Assembly: GCA_021324935.1 (NCBI GenBank)
Contig: JAJPIE010000012.1
Coordinates: 186,001-250,000 of the forward strand
Source: Acidobacteriota bacterium
GTDB taxonomy: Bacteria; Acidobacteriota; Terriglobia; Acidiferrales; UBA7541
DNA: 64,000 nt
Direction of reading: 5' to 3'
Positions 55,686 to 64,000 of this stretch are shown here, piece by piece. The notes beneath the pieces were generated by a model. The model ran no database searches. It was not told the origin of the DNA and saw nothing but the letters and a program-made list of their open reading frames with translations. The translations under genes and the position numbers were made by a program. The first letter of the stretch is position 1, and each line of letters starts with the position of its first letter.

Positions 55686-56467
55686 GCTTTCGTCCTGTCG
55701 ACATCGAGTTTGCCCGCATAGACGCGCGTGCGGTATTCCATGCGGACCACGCCGCCTTCCTGGTGCGCGTCAAATATCCTGCGAAGCTCCCGCATCATCG
55801 GCTCAAATTGCGGATGGCCGGGGGCCGGCGCATAAGAACTGCTTCGCAGGCGGCCACTGAGGCCTGCAAAATCGAACTCCTGAAAATTCGGCAGAGCATG
55901 CGACGTGAACTCGTTGGGATGAAAAAATTCCAGCATCTGCTCGGCACGCGGATAGCTTTCACTGACTTTCGAGTAGTCGGTGCCAAAGCGCAGCAAGAGC
56001 GACTCGTAGGCGCGCAGAAACGGAGTTTCATCCAGCAGGCGTTCATTCCAGATGATGACGGCGCGCCCTTGCGCCCTCAGGATGCGATGGAACTCCTCGC
56101 GTGCCGCCGGGAGCTGGAACCAGTGGAACGCCTGGCCGGCAGCGACAAAGTCGACGGAATCCGTCGGCAATGTTGTAGCTTCCGCGGAACCGGCAATGCT
56201 GGTGAATTTCGGAAAGGAGCGCAGGAATTCTTCGCCCGCCGCGCGCATCTCCGCATTTGGTTCCACGCCAAAAACGCGATTGCCATACTCTAAGAAAAGC
56301 CGGCTGAGAAGACCGGTGCCCGAACCGATGTCCGCAATCGTATGTTCGGGGCGAAGGCTGCACCACTTTTCGAGCAACGGCAAAATTTCCGACGGATAAC
56401 CCGGCCGGTAGCGAACGTAATCGCTCACCCGGCTGGAGAAGCGCTGTTTGGCGTCGTCGAAGGGCAT
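55682..56467 (-). CDS. Class I SAM-dependent methyltransferase inserted between pheS and pheT
   Basis: A 261-residue methyltransferase of the type-11 kind: IADIGSGTGLLSRLFLEYG (SAM site), VFGVEPNAEMRAAGEEFL, SAEATTLPTDSVDFVAAGQA, and FHWFQLPAAREEFHRIL. The N-terminus AKQRFSSRVSDYVRYRPGYP is shared by a group of small-molecule methyltransferases. The substrate is unknown. It lies inside the pheST operon, coupled to pheT by an ATGA overlap and 73 bp after pheS, so it is cotranscribed with translation genes. Confidence 0.88.
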   Translation of the reverse strand: MPFDDAKQRFSSRVSDYVRYRPGYPSEILPLLEKWCSLRPEHTIADIGSGTGLLSRLFLEYGNRVFGVEPNAEMRAAGEEFLRSFPKFTSIAGSAEATTLPTDSVDFVAAGQAFHWFQLPAAREEFHRILRAQGRAVIIWNERLLDETPFLRAYESLLLRFGTDYSKVSESYPRAEQMLEFFHPNEFTSHALPNFQEFDFAGLSGRLRSSSYAPAPGHPQFEPMMRELRRIFDAHQEGGVVRMEYRTRVYAGKLDVDRTKA

Positions 56468-56540
56468 GGAAAGTCGTTAGTCTCTAGTTCTCAGTTTTCA
56501 GCAAGAGAAAGACCCGGCTGAAATCCATATCGCTGCCTTT

Positions 56541-57677
56541 CTACGGAAACTGGCGGAGGAAGCGAACGTCATTCTGAAAAAAAACCTGGAGGTCGTCGAT
56601 GCCATACTTGAGCATCGCCAGCCGGTCCATTCCCATGCCGAACGCGAAGCCGCTCACTTTTTTCGGGTCGTAATTCACGAAGCCGTAGACAGCAGGGTCG
56701 ACCATGCCGGCTCCAAACAACTCAATCCAGCCCGAGCCCTTGCATTTGCCGCAGACCACACCGGATGCGCCGCTTCCTGTGCCGCCACAGAAAATGCACG
56801 AAACGTCGAACTCCACCGAAGGCTCGGTAAACGGGAAGTAGCTCGGTCGGAAGCGCGTCTTTACGCTTTCCCCAAAGAACTGTTTTACGAAGTATTCGAT
56901 CGTGCCCGTGAAATCACAGAATGTGATGTCCGTATCCACTGCGAGTCCCTCGATTTGATGAAACATGAAGGAATGTGTGGCGTCGGGATTGTCGCGCCGA
57001 TACACCTTGCCGGGAACAATCACGCGCACCGGCGGCTGGCGCTTTTCCATCGTCCGGATCTGCACAGGAGACGTGTGAGTGCGCAGCAGAAGTTTGCCCG
57101 GCGTATCGTCGGCGACATCGAGGTAGAACGTGTCCATGTCGTCGCGGACGGGATGATGCTCGGGAATGTTGAGCGCCTCGAAATTGTAGTAGGGCGTTTC
57201 GATTTCGGGTCCTTCCACGACGGAAAAACCTATGGAGAAGAAGATGTCTTCGATTTCCTGCATCACCGTGCGGATCAGATGGTGCGAGCCGATGGGGCGA
57301 ATGACGCCCGGAAGGGAAAGATCGACGCGGTCCTTCGCTGTGGCTGCGGATTCCACGCCGGTTTCCACGGCTCGGCGATGCGCTTCGATTTGTGAGTCAA
57401 CGTGGGCTCGCAGCTCATTCAGCGCAGCGCCGACCAGCCGCTTGACGTCGGGAGATGCAGGCTTCAGCCAGTTGTCGGTGATCAACGTGATTACGCCGGA
57501 TTTCCGGGCGAGCCAGGTGTCGCGAAACGCTTTGAACGATGCTTCGTCCGTGACACGAGCAGCATCCATGTCGAAACGCGAACGGACTTCGGCAAATAAG
57601 GACTGAACTCCATCGGCGGAGGAGATGCCGAGCGAGGCGAGAGGTTGCGAGAGCTTGCTGTCCGGTGTCGTCGACAT
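56541..57677 (-). CDS. pheS: Phenylalanine-tRNA ligase alpha subunit
   Basis: Catalytic chain of PheRS, about 378 residues. Motif 2/3 sequences of class II synthetases appear: SHHLIRTVMQEIEDIFFSIG, HTSPVQIRTM, VYRRDNPDATHSFMFHQIEG, RPSYFPFTEPSVEFDVSC and FAFGMGMDRLAMLKYGIDD. It also has a CxxC-CxxC pair (CIFCGG, CGKCKG), as in many bacterial PheS. ATG 57677 is chosen over a GTG two codons upstream. Its N-terminus is slightly longer than that of E. coli. Confidence 0.97.
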   Translation of the reverse strand: MSTTPDSKLSQPLASLGISSADGVQSLFAEVRSRFDMDAARVTDEASFKAFRDTWLARKSGVITLITDNWLKPASPDVKRLVGAALNELRAHVDSQIEAHRRAVETGVESAATAKDRVDLSLPGVIRPIGSHHLIRTVMQEIEDIFFSIGFSVVEGPEIETPYYNFEALNIPEHHPVRDDMDTFYLDVADDTPGKLLLRTHTSPVQIRTMEKRQPPVRVIVPGKVYRRDNPDATHSFMFHQIEGLAVDTDITFCDFTGTIEYFVKQFFGESVKTRFRPSYFPFTEPSVEFDVSCIFCGGTGSGASGVVCGKCKGSGWIELFGAGMVDPAVYGFVNYDPKKVSGFAFGMGMDRLAMLKYGIDDLQVFFQNDVRFLRQFP

Positions 57678-57735
57678 TTTCACGGGCCAACTAGAATACC
57701 TGGTGCGGGCACGAACGCGCGGTGCTCCGCGAGGG

Positions 57736-57798
57736 GTAGATGGGCGGCCCGCCGAGGAAGGCGGGCCCTACGATCATTGCCGGCGGGAAGCCGGCGAG
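57736..57798. repeat. Two palindromic intergenic repeats between rplT and pheS
   Basis: GCCCGCCGAGGAAGGCGGGC followed by CCTACG, then GCCGGCGGGAAGCCGGC. Same design as the repeats at 34.5, 35.8 and 58.3 kb. Confidence 0.7.
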
Positions 57799-57804
57799 AC
57801 CATG

Positions 57805-58182
57805 CTAAGCCTTCTTGGCGGAGGGCTTGGGTGCGAAGGCCTTCGCTTTTTCGGCGAGTTGCGCGAAGCCAGCCGCGTCCCGCACCGCCATATCGGCCAG
57901 AACTTTGCGGTCGAGGGTAATCCCCGCAGCCTTCAAGCCGTGAATCAAATGGCCGTAGCTGATGCCATTTTGGCGGGCGGCCGCGCCAATGCGCTGAATC
58001 CACAACCGGCGATACTCACGCTTCTTCGTGCGCCGATCGCGGAAGGCATAACGGTCCGCTCGATTCGCCGCTTCCTGTGCGGACTGATAGAGCTTGCTCT
58101 TGGTGAGGAAAAAGCCCTTTGTCCTCTTAAGGTACTTCTTGCGCCGTGCCCGGCGCTTTGTGCCGCGTTTTACGCGTGGCAT
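57805..58182 (-). CDS. rplT: Large ribosomal subunit protein bL20
   Basis: A 125-residue ribosomal protein, [20 protein letters not shown] at the N-terminus and [18 protein letters not shown] in the core, both diagnostic. ATG 58182 follows AAGGAG; the frame continues 64 codons upstream without protein character. The C-terminus is extended by a Lys/Ala tail ([16 protein letters not shown]). bL20 represses its own operon in other bacteria. An unusually long 303-bp gap separates it from rpmI. Confidence 0.97.
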   Translation of the reverse strand: MPRVKRGTKRRARRKKYLKRTKGFFLTKSKLYQSAQEAANRADRYAFRDRRTKKREYRRLWIQRIGAAARQNGISYGHLIHGLKAAGITLDRKVLADMAVRDAAGFAQLAEKAKAFAPKPSAKKA

Positions 58183-58485
58183 GGGTTTGCTCCTTTGGTT
58201 TTTAGGGAAACACAACGGTTGCGAGGAGGCGCGGGAAAGCGCGACGCGCAACGGGTTTGTTTCCGAAGTGTTGTAGTTGCCTCGCGGCAAGCGGCATAAC
58301 ACCGCCACTACATGCGCCGGACCGAAGCCCCGCGCTTTCGGCTCCCTTGCGGGAGCCAAACCGCCGGCAGGCACCCGTGTAGCACTGCCTGGCGCGTTGA
58401 TTTGTAAGAACGGGTCTAAACGGCCCGCTACTACAAAAATTGTTCACGATGGCGGCACAAAGCCGCGCCAACCCAATCGGGCCTC
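58183..58485. repeat. 303 bp rpmI-rplT spacer filled with palindromic repeats
   Basis: Within the spacer: GCGGCATAACACCGCC + ACTACA (58291-58311), GGCTCCCTTGCGGGAGCC (58340-58357, a 7-bp perfect stem), GGGTCTAAACGGCCC + GCTACTACA (58412-58435), and GCGGCACAAAGCCGC (58452-58466). No protein frame. In most bacteria these genes are under 60 bp apart, so the repeats are probably insertions. Confidence 0.7.
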
Positions 58486-58710
58486 TTAAATGCCGTACGG
58501 CAGCATCTGCATGGTCTTTGCCTTATCCGCGTGCACGACCTGCGTTAGCTTCTTGAGCTTGCGCATGCGGCGCGCCGGCTTCGTGCCCAACAGGTGGCGC
58601 TTGCCGGAATGCATGCGCACGATTTTGCCGTTCGCGGTGATCTTGAAGCGCTTGCGAGCGCCTCGGTGCGTCTTGAGCTTTTTCTTTAGCTTCAGCGAAT
58701 TGCGTGGCAT
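58486..58710 (-). CDS. rpmI: Large ribosomal subunit protein bL35
   Basis: A 74-residue ribosomal protein: MPRNSLKLKKKLKTHRGARKRF then KIVRMHSGKRHLLGTKPARR, typical of bL35 though with MPRNSLKLK in place of MPKMKTH. ATG 58710 follows GGGGAGG about ten bases back. Twelve upstream in-frame codons are rejected. Confidence 0.95.
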   Translation of the reverse strand: MPRNSLKLKKKLKTHRGARKRFKITANGKIVRMHSGKRHLLGTKPARRMRKLKKLTQVVHADKAKTMQMLPYGI

Positions 58711-58847
58711 TGCGTTAAATCCTCCCCGTGCATTTACAATCTGCAAGGGTCTATAACCCCGATTCTACTTGCTTATGACCTGCACGACGGAAGTCGTGCC
58801 CTCCCAAATTCTCGAGAAGCCTCTTCGAGAGTGCTTCAGGCGTTTGT

Positions 58848-59414
58848 TTACGCTGTGGCGCTGCTTCGAGGAGCGGCGCCAGCTCCCTTTTTGGGTGCCA
58901 GCAACGCTACCAGGACATTTCCTTCCATGCGCGGTGGCGTCTCAATCTGGCAGTGCTCGCCAATTTCACCGAGAAGTCGGGTCATCTTTGCGCGGCCCAC
59001 TTCCTGGTGCGCCATCTCGCGGCCACGATGAAAAATCATGGCGCGAACCTTATGGCCTTCGCCGAGAAACCGGATGATCTGGTTCTTGCGAACCTGAAAA
59101 TCGTGTTCCGCGGTAGCGGGGCGAAACTTTACTTCCTTGAGTTGCGAGCCGCGGCTGCTCTTGCGCTGCTCATGGGCCTTCTTGTTCTGCTGGTATTGGA
59201 ATTTGCCGTGATCGGTGATTTTGCAAACCGGAGGATCGGCCGTCGGAGAAATCTCCACCAGATCCAAACCGCGTTCACGAGCCAATCGCATTGCTTCAAA
59301 AGGCTGCATGACGCCCAACTGCCCGCCTTCTTCATCAATCACCCGGACTTCGCGAGCCCGAATCCGCTCGTTGATGCGGATGCGGTCTGCTTGCCGGAAA
59401 TTCCTCTCAGCGAT
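58848..59414 (-). CDS. infC: Translation initiation factor IF-3, AUC start
   Basis: Checks start codons on the 30S subunit. The 188-residue product has RINERIRAREVRVIDEEG, PPVCKITDHGKFQYQQNKK and VRAMIFHRGREMAHQEVG, unmistakably IF-3, with a short Ala/Ser/Arg-rich tail. The start is placed at ATC 59414 (IAERNFRQADRIRINE), with AGGGGG four bases before it. IF-3 genes are known for rare AUU/AUC/AUA starts that make them autoregulatory. The frame extends 21 codons to an ATG at 59477, but that segment overlaps a terminator-like hairpin and lacks conservation. Confidence 0.93.
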   Translation of the reverse strand: MAERNFRQADRIRINERIRAREVRVIDEEGGQLGVMQPFEAMRLARERGLDLVEISPTADPPVCKITDHGKFQYQQNKKAHEQRKSSRGSQLKEVKFRPATAEHDFQVRKNQIIRFLGEGHKVRAMIFHRGREMAHQEVGRAKMTRLLGEIGEHCQIETPPRMEGNVLVALLAPKKGAGAAPRSSATA

Positions 59415-59424
59415 AGAACCCCCT

Positions 59425-59456
59425 AAGAAAAGAAAAGGCACCCGGTTCTGCCGGGT
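59425..59456 (-). promoter_or_regulatory. Attenuator-like hairpin in the infC leader
   Basis: On the minus strand ACCCGG-CAGAA-CCGGGT (59456-59440) is a 6-bp stem followed by GCCTTTTCTTTTCTT, which looks like an intrinsic terminator. It lies 25 bases before the infC start, so antitermination or bL20/IF-3 feedback could act here. Confidence 0.6.
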
Positions 59457-59515
59457 CTCACCCCGTGTGAACACCATATCCCCACTGACTCACATCTAGC
59501 AGGGACGGACTCCAA

Positions 59516-59543
59516 ATTATAGCACGCTAAGGACATGGGGCAA
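59516..59543 (-). promoter_or_regulatory. Promoter of the infC-rpmI-rplT-pheST unit
   Basis: Minus strand: TTGCCC (59543-59538), 16-bp spacer, perfect TATAAT (59521-59516). The transcript would start near 59509 and pass the attenuator hairpin. Confidence 0.65.
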
Positions 59544-59590
59544 GGGGCTGACGGTCTGGCGGGAATCCGGGTCTTGCGCATTGGCGCCGG

Positions 59591-60211
59591 TCAGGAAGAG
59601 AGGTCCAGCGTGCCCTTTGAGCCGTCAACACGTGCGCGCAGTTTGTTCCGGGCTCCTTTTTCCACGGCCAACTCGATGCCCAGAAACCGCAGCTTCGTTT
59701 CGAGAATCTCAGGATCCGGCGATTCCACTGAAAACTGAAGAAGCGAGCAGCCGCTGGGTGCGTCAGTTGCAGGATGAGGAGAGCCGGGAGCCCATTCGAT
59801 GAAAAACGGAAGTAGTCCGGAGAAATCGTCGGCGAGGCCAAGCGTTTGCCATTGTAGAAGCCGGCCGTTGGCCTGCTTGCGAGACCCGGGAGTTGGCCCC
59901 TCAAAGGTGATGCCAGCGATGCGAAGCTTTTCAGCGAATGCGGGAATATTTCCGAGGCATGCCGCCCAGCCGACCAGGCGCGGTTCGTTCAAGGAACGAA
60001 GTCCGGGAGCCAGCGGATTGTTCGCATCGGGTTGCGCGGGATCGGGCGCGATGATTTCCAGGTAGCGGCGCTCGCCGAGCGAAACCAACGCGTTCTGCGT
60101 GCCGCGGCCCGGATGCACGCCGCCGAATGCGGCCCGCACGCCCGTGTGTTGCTCCACAAAATCAATCCCGCGCCGAAGCTCGTTTGAGCCAAGTAAAATG
60201 TGGTCGAGCAA
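59591..60211 (-). CDS. Glyoxalase-like (VOC) domain protein
   Basis: A 206-residue protein of the PF13468 type: MLDHILLGSNELRRGIDFVE, TGVRAAFGGVHPGRGTQNAL, ERRYLEIIAPDP and LQFSVESPDPEI. The first His (HILLG) and E (YLEII) fit the metal site of VOC enzymes. Function unknown; homologues act as lyases or dioxygenases. It lies between thrS and infC, an unusual place in this operon. Confidence 0.85.
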   Translation of the reverse strand: MLDHILLGSNELRRGIDFVEQHTGVRAAFGGVHPGRGTQNALVSLGERRYLEIIAPDPAQPDANNPLAPGLRSLNEPRLVGWAACLGNIPAFAEKLRIAGITFEGPTPGSRKQANGRLLQWQTLGLADDFSGLLPFFIEWAPGSPHPATDAPSGCSLLQFSVESPDPEILETKLRFLGIELAVEKGARNKLRARVDGSKGTLDLSS

Positions 60212-60483
60212 GCTGGGTACCTCGGTCCCGGTGAAGAGTACGGACGGAGTGATGAAATTTCGATTGTCAGAACCACAAATTCCCGTCGGCCAAGCACAAG
60301 CGACCTTCTTGCCTTCACTAGCTTACAGGAAATTCAAAATGAGCTGGTAGACTCGCGGATTACATTTCTGCATCACAGGAATCGCCGACGAGAAATATTC
60401 AACTCCTGATCCATAAGCGGAAAAGCGCTAGCAGCAGCGTCAGCCTTTCATTCTCTTGACACCAGAGTACCTGTGACAAGCGG

Positions 60484-62493
60484 TCAGTTGATGGCGCGCG
60501 AGGCAATTTCCTCTTGCAAGGCTTTGACGAAATCGGCAATGGGGCGGGGGCCGAGGTCGCCCTTGCTGCGGTGACGGACGCTCACGGCGCCGGTTTCTGC
60601 TTCCTTGGGGCCGACGACGAGCATGTAGGGAATCTTCTGGAGTTGAGCATCACGAATCTTGGCGGGCAGTTTTTCGTTGCGGTCGTCGAGGTGTACGCGG
60701 ATGCCGTGGTTCTTCAGCGTTTCGTGGAGGTGCTTCGCGTAGTCGATGACCTTTTCGCTGACCGGACAGATCTCCACTTGCACCGGGGCCAGCCAGAGCG
60801 GAAACGCGCCGGCATAATGCTCGATCAATATGCCGAAGAAGCGCTCGACCGAACCGAGGAGTGCGCGATGCACCATTAAAGGCTGGTGGCGCGCACCGTC
60901 TTCGCCTACAAATTCCAGGCCGAAGCGCGCGGGCAGGTTGAAATCAAACTGCACGGTGGTCAGCTGCCAGGGGCGGCCGATGGCGTCGATGAGCTTGACG
61001 TCGATTTTCGGGCCGTAGAACGCACCTTCACCGACGATGCGCTTGTAGGGAATTTTCATGCGATTCATCACGGCGGCAAGCGAGTTGCTGGCATGCTCCC
61101 AGTCCGTGGCCTTGCCGGGATAATTCTCCGGATGGGTAGGATCCCAATCGGAAAGCTCGACTTCAAATTTATCGAAGCCAAAATTCTTCATGACCGCGTA
61201 TGCGAAATCGATGCAAGCTTCGACTTCCGATTCGATTTGCGAAGGCATGCAAAAGATGTGCGCGTCATCCTGCGTAAATCCGCGGACGCGCAACAATCCA
61301 TGGAGCACGCCGCTGCGCTCGTAGCGGTACACGGTGCCCAATTCGGCTAGGCGCACCGGCAGATCACGATAGCTGCGCAGCTTCGATTTGTAGATCAGGA
61401 TGTGACCCGGGCAGTTCATCGGCTTCAACTGATAATCGGCCTTTTCGACTTCCATCTGCCCAAACATGCTTTCTTTGTAAAAATTGGCGTGCCCGGAGGT
61501 CTTCCACAGATCAAAGAGCATGATGTGCGGCGTAAAGACGAGATCGTAGCCGCGCTTTTGAAGCTCGTCGCGCAGCCAGTTTTCGATCAGTGTGCGGATC
61601 AGTCCGCCTTTGGGATGCCAGAAGATCAGGCCGGGTCCTGCGGCATCCTGGATGCTGAAAAGATCCAGTTCCGTGCCCAGTTTGCGATGATCGCGGCGCT
61701 TGGCTTCTTCGATCCGGTGAAGGTAGTCGTCGAGTTCCTTCTGTGTGTAGAAAGCCAGCGCGTAAATGCGCTGAAGCTGCGCGTTTCCTTCCTGCCCCTT
61801 CCAGTAGGCCCCGGCGACGTTGGTCAGCTTGAACGCCTGTATGCGCTTTGTGGAAGGGATGTGCGGGCCCCGGCAAAAATCGATGAACTTCCCCGTGGTG
61901 TAAAACGACACCATCGGCTCGTCGGCCTTCTCCTCGACGAGTTCGCACTTGAAGAGTTGGTTGGAGTCCCTGTACAGCTTCAGCGCCTCGGCCTTAGGCA
62001 GGAGTTTGCGCTCGTTCGGCAAGTCCTTTTCCGCGAGCTCATGCATTTTCTTTTCGATTTTTTCCAGATCTTCCGGCGTGAAAGGCTCATCCCGCAGAAA
62101 TTCGTAGAAGAACCCATTTTCGACCGGCGGACCAATGCCCAGCTTTACATTCGGATAAAGATCGGTCACCGCCGCCGCGAGAAGATGCGCAGCGGAATGC
62201 CGGAAGACGTAGAGGGCATCCGCATCTTTGTCCGTCAGAATGCGTAGCTTGACGTCCTGCTCCAGGGGCCGGCGCAGGTCGTAGAGCAGCCCGCCGTCAG
62301 GTTCCGGGTCAACGGAATTTGCATAGATTCCAGTCTTGGATTGGGATCCGTTGCCGTCCGTGGCATAGACCTTTGCGACCAGCGCCGCATCCGCCAAACG
62401 CGGCGAGATGCATTTTGCAATCTCGATGGGCGTAATGCCTTTTGGATACTCTTTGACGTTTCCGTCGGGTAAGGTTACGCGAATCTGGTCCAT
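60484..62493 (-). CDS. thrS: Threonine-tRNA ligase
   Basis: Charges tRNA-Thr; 669 residues. N-terminal TGS domain (IRVTLPDGNVKEYPKGITP), editing domain with HSAAHLLAAAV (HxxxH), catalytic core with FYKESMFGQMEVEKADYQLK, MNCPGHILIYK (zinc Cys) and FTQDDAHIFC, and a C-terminal anticodon-binding domain with QVEICPVSE and MLVVGPKEAETG. A full-length normal enzyme. ATG 62493. Confidence 0.97.
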   Translation of the reverse strand: MDQIRVTLPDGNVKEYPKGITPIEIAKCISPRLADAALVAKVYATDGNGSQSKTGIYANSVDPEPDGGLLYDLRRPLEQDVKLRILTDKDADALYVFRHSAAHLLAAAVTDLYPNVKLGIGPPVENGFFYEFLRDEPFTPEDLEKIEKKMHELAEKDLPNERKLLPKAEALKLYRDSNQLFKCELVEEKADEPMVSFYTTGKFIDFCRGPHIPSTKRIQAFKLTNVAGAYWKGQEGNAQLQRIYALAFYTQKELDDYLHRIEEAKRRDHRKLGTELDLFSIQDAAGPGLIFWHPKGGLIRTLIENWLRDELQKRGYDLVFTPHIMLFDLWKTSGHANFYKESMFGQMEVEKADYQLKPMNCPGHILIYKSKLRSYRDLPVRLAELGTVYRYERSGVLHGLLRVRGFTQDDAHIFCMPSQIESEVEACIDFAYAVMKNFGFDKFEVELSDWDPTHPENYPGKATDWEHASNSLAAVMNRMKIPYKRIVGEGAFYGPKIDVKLIDAIGRPWQLTTVQFDFNLPARFGLEFVGEDGARHQPLMVHRALLGSVERFFGILIEHYAGAFPLWLAPVQVEICPVSEKVIDYAKHLHETLKNHGIRVHLDDRNEKLPAKIRDAQLQKIPYMLVVGPKEAETGAVSVRHRSKGDLGPRPIADFVKALQEEIASRAIN

Positions 62494-62541
62494 GAGAGTC
62501 GTCCTGACCTGCAGGCCAAACTGCAGAGGTTATAACCAACT

Positions 62542-62570
62542 AGAGTATCGGCGGGTGCAGAACGGGTCAA
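62542..62570 (-). promoter_or_regulatory. Possible thrS promoter
   Basis: Minus strand: TTGACC (62570-62565), 17-bp spacer, TACTCT (62547-62542, three mismatches). Points at thrS; no T-box-like leader is visible. Confidence 0.4.
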
Positions 62571-62683
62571 GGACCGCAAAGCCGTGGCCCGCGGAACCGG
62601 CAACGGAAGCCTTTCTGGCGCTAAGAACTGTACAATCTTTCTTTATTCGAAGTCCGTGATGGAAGGAGTGTTCCGGGCGCTCA

Positions 62684-64000
62684 ATGAACAGGACACTGAC
62701 ATTCATAGCTGGTTTTGTGGTCATCGCGTTCCCTTACCTTCTGTGTGCGCAAAGCCGAATGACGGTCCGTGGCGCAGATGATCGAATTAAAGCGGACATT
62801 CTGGTGGTGGTGGCGCATCCCGATGACGAAGCGGCGGTGACACCATATCTGGTGCGGGCGATGTACGATCTGCACAAGCGGGTGGTGATCGTTTATGGGA
62901 CGCATGGCGGAAGCGGGGGAAACAGCTACGGGAAGGAGCGCGCCGGCGCCCTGGCGGATATCCGCGAAATCGAGGCACGAGAGGCTTGTGCGAGGCTAGG
63001 AGTCAAGAACGTCTGGTTTCTCGACGGGAAGGACACTGCGTCACAAAACGTCCTGAATTCCCTGGCGCACTGGGGCCACGGGGAAAACCTTGAGCGACTC
63101 GTGCAATTGATTCGGCTGACGCGACCGGAGATCGTAATCGCTTCCATGCCCGGATTTTTTATCGGCGAGAATCATGGTGACCATCAGACCACTGGCGTGC
63201 TGGCTACCGAAGCGTTTGACCTCGCGGGAAATCCGGCGGCGTTTCCCGAGCAGCTTGCGGGTGCTTCGCCGCAGCGCGAGGTGTACCTGGAAAATCTGGG
63301 CGCGTGGCAGCCGAGCAAGCTTTATTTCTATCCGGATGCAAATGACGACAAGCAATTCGCTGGAACTGGCCCGGCTTATTCGGTGCTGGAAGTCTCGCCC
63401 TCACAGAAGAAGCCTTACTGGCGGCTGGCCCTGGATGCGGCAATGACGCACCTAACTCAATATCCGGAAGACATCGACCGAATCTTGAAATTGAGCGACC
63501 CCGAGATCGAAAAAATGATGCAAGACCCGGATCAGGGCTGGTGGACCGAACCGGAAACCCTCATCTTCGGTAAATCCGTCGTCGGCGGGAAGTCCACCGA
63601 CGACGTGTTTGCGAACGTCACCGCGCAGAATCCGCTGGGAGCAAAGCTTGGAGGGCAGGAGTCCCGCTGGGAGCCAGAACAAGCGCGGTTCGTGCTGGGC
63701 GGGCCGTGGGGCTTTTATGAGGAATTTCTGCGGGTGCACGGACTGACGAATCTTCCGGAAGCCAAGGTGCCGGAAATTGGCATCAAGGCGGGTACCCAAC
63801 TCTATATACCTCTGGTAATTCGGCACGAAGCGGGCGAGGCCATGCGAATCAAAACACAGGTGGAGGTGCCTGCAGGCTGGAAAGTGGCCAGCGGGCAAGG
63901 GGAGTTTGCGCTTCCGGCGGAAGTTTCGACGGATCTCCGCGTGGAGATCGATACCCCTGCAATATCAGCCGATGAATTGAAGAAGGCGGAACCGCAATTC
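62684..64000 (+). CDS. PIG-L family deacetylase, C-terminus beyond the window
   Basis: The frame is open from ATG 62684 to the last base of the window, 439 codons, with no stop. A signal peptide (MNRTLTFIAGFVVIAFPYLL, ending CAQ) is followed by the LmbE/PIG-L zinc motif AHPDDE near residue 48 and HGDHQTTG near residue 170, the two metal-binding segments. Family members remove N-acetyl groups from sugars such as GlcNAc-inositol. Export suggests action on cell-wall or environmental glycans. The only start without an intervening stop is the ATG at 62684; GGAAGGAG lies 15 bases before it. Confidence 0.88.
   Translation, partial: MNRTLTFIAGFVVIAFPYLLCAQSRMTVRGADDRIKADILVVVAHPDDEAAVTPYLVRAMYDLHKRVVIVYGTHGGSGGNSYGKERAGALADIREIEAREACARLGVKNVWFLDGKDTASQNVLNSLAHWGHGENLERLVQLIRLTRPEIVIASMPGFFIGENHGDHQTTGVLATEAFDLAGNPAAFPEQLAGASPQREVYLENLGAWQPSKLYFYPDANDDKQFAGTGPAYSVLEVSPSQKKPYWRLALDAAMTHLTQYPEDIDRILKLSDPEIEKMMQDPDQGWWTEPETLIFGKSVVGGKSTDDVFANVTAQNPLGAKLGGQESRWEPEQARFVLGGPWGFYEEFLRVHGLTNLPEAKVPEIGIKAGTQLYIPLVIRHEAGEAMRIKTQVEVPAGWKVASGQGEFALPAEVSTDLRVEIDTPAISADELKKAEPQF

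Noticed and set aside
61402..62247. 281-codon plus-strand frame opposite thrS
   Set aside because: Antisense shadow of thrS.

Overview
The window looks like a chromosomal segment of an Acidobacteriota bacterium, probably Terriglobia. This is inferred from a von Willebrand-type secreted protein of the acidobacterial kind, a carboxypeptidase-regulatory-domain TonB-dependent receptor, an ASH-repeat secreted protein, frequent TTG/GTG starts, and abundant palindromic intergenic repeats ending in CCCTAC or CACTAC. No phage, CRISPR array, insertion sequence or tRNA gene was recognised. Most of the window is core chromosome, with a few unusual features.

Layout. 0-11 kb: tail of a probable O-methyltransferase, beta-carbonic anhydrase, ASH-repeat secreted protein, membrane diguanylate cyclase, secreted esterase-like protein, Fsr-type MFS transporter, TonB-dependent receptor, YtcJ-type amidohydrolase. 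11.5-21.6 kb, mostly + strand: rpmH (TTG start)-rnpA-yidD-yidC-khpB, an inner-membrane YdjM-like protein, selD on the minus strand, a CPBP protease, rsmG, four parS sites, parA, parB and a bactofilin. 22-28.6 kb: purD, a MOSC protein, a pentapeptide-repeat protein and a three-domain ACP-acyl-AMP ligase-acyltransferase fusion. 28.6-35.7 kb: TonB, a zinc-ribbon protein, two paralogous secreted His-rich proteins, LOG and VWA proteins, GNAT, ABM and lactonase genes. 35.9-46 kb, minus strand: dnaA, dnaN, gyrB, gyrA, with an SDR gene, an ORF6N pseudogene and a small unknown gene interleaved. 46-53.5 kb: beta-propeller protein, ymdB, a likely 6S RNA gene, a GT39-like protein, FKBP isomerase, aldo/keto reductase-zapA-SDR. 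53.6-62.5 kb, minus strand: the translation operon thrS-(VOC)-infC-rpmI-rplT-pheS-(methyltransferase)-pheT. The window ends inside a PIG-L deacetylase.

Most notable points. (1) selD reads through an in-frame UGA at the catalytic position and is followed by a bSECIS-like hairpin, so it is very probably a selenoprotein; conventional gene calling would truncate it by 33 residues and lose the active site. (2) gyrB is split by a one-base frameshift at an A5 run. (3) The origin-associated blocks rpmH...parB and dnaA...gyrA both lie here but are convergent and about 23 kb apart, so the ancestral origin neighbourhood has been rearranged. (4) An unannotated 6S-like RNA lies next to ymdB. (5) infC starts with AUC behind a promoter and an attenuator-like hairpin. 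(6) Two His-rich secreted proteins sit beside a zinc-ribbon gene and share a near-identical palindrome with it. (7) pheT lacks the usual N-terminal tRNA-binding domain and has a methyltransferase gene coupled to it.
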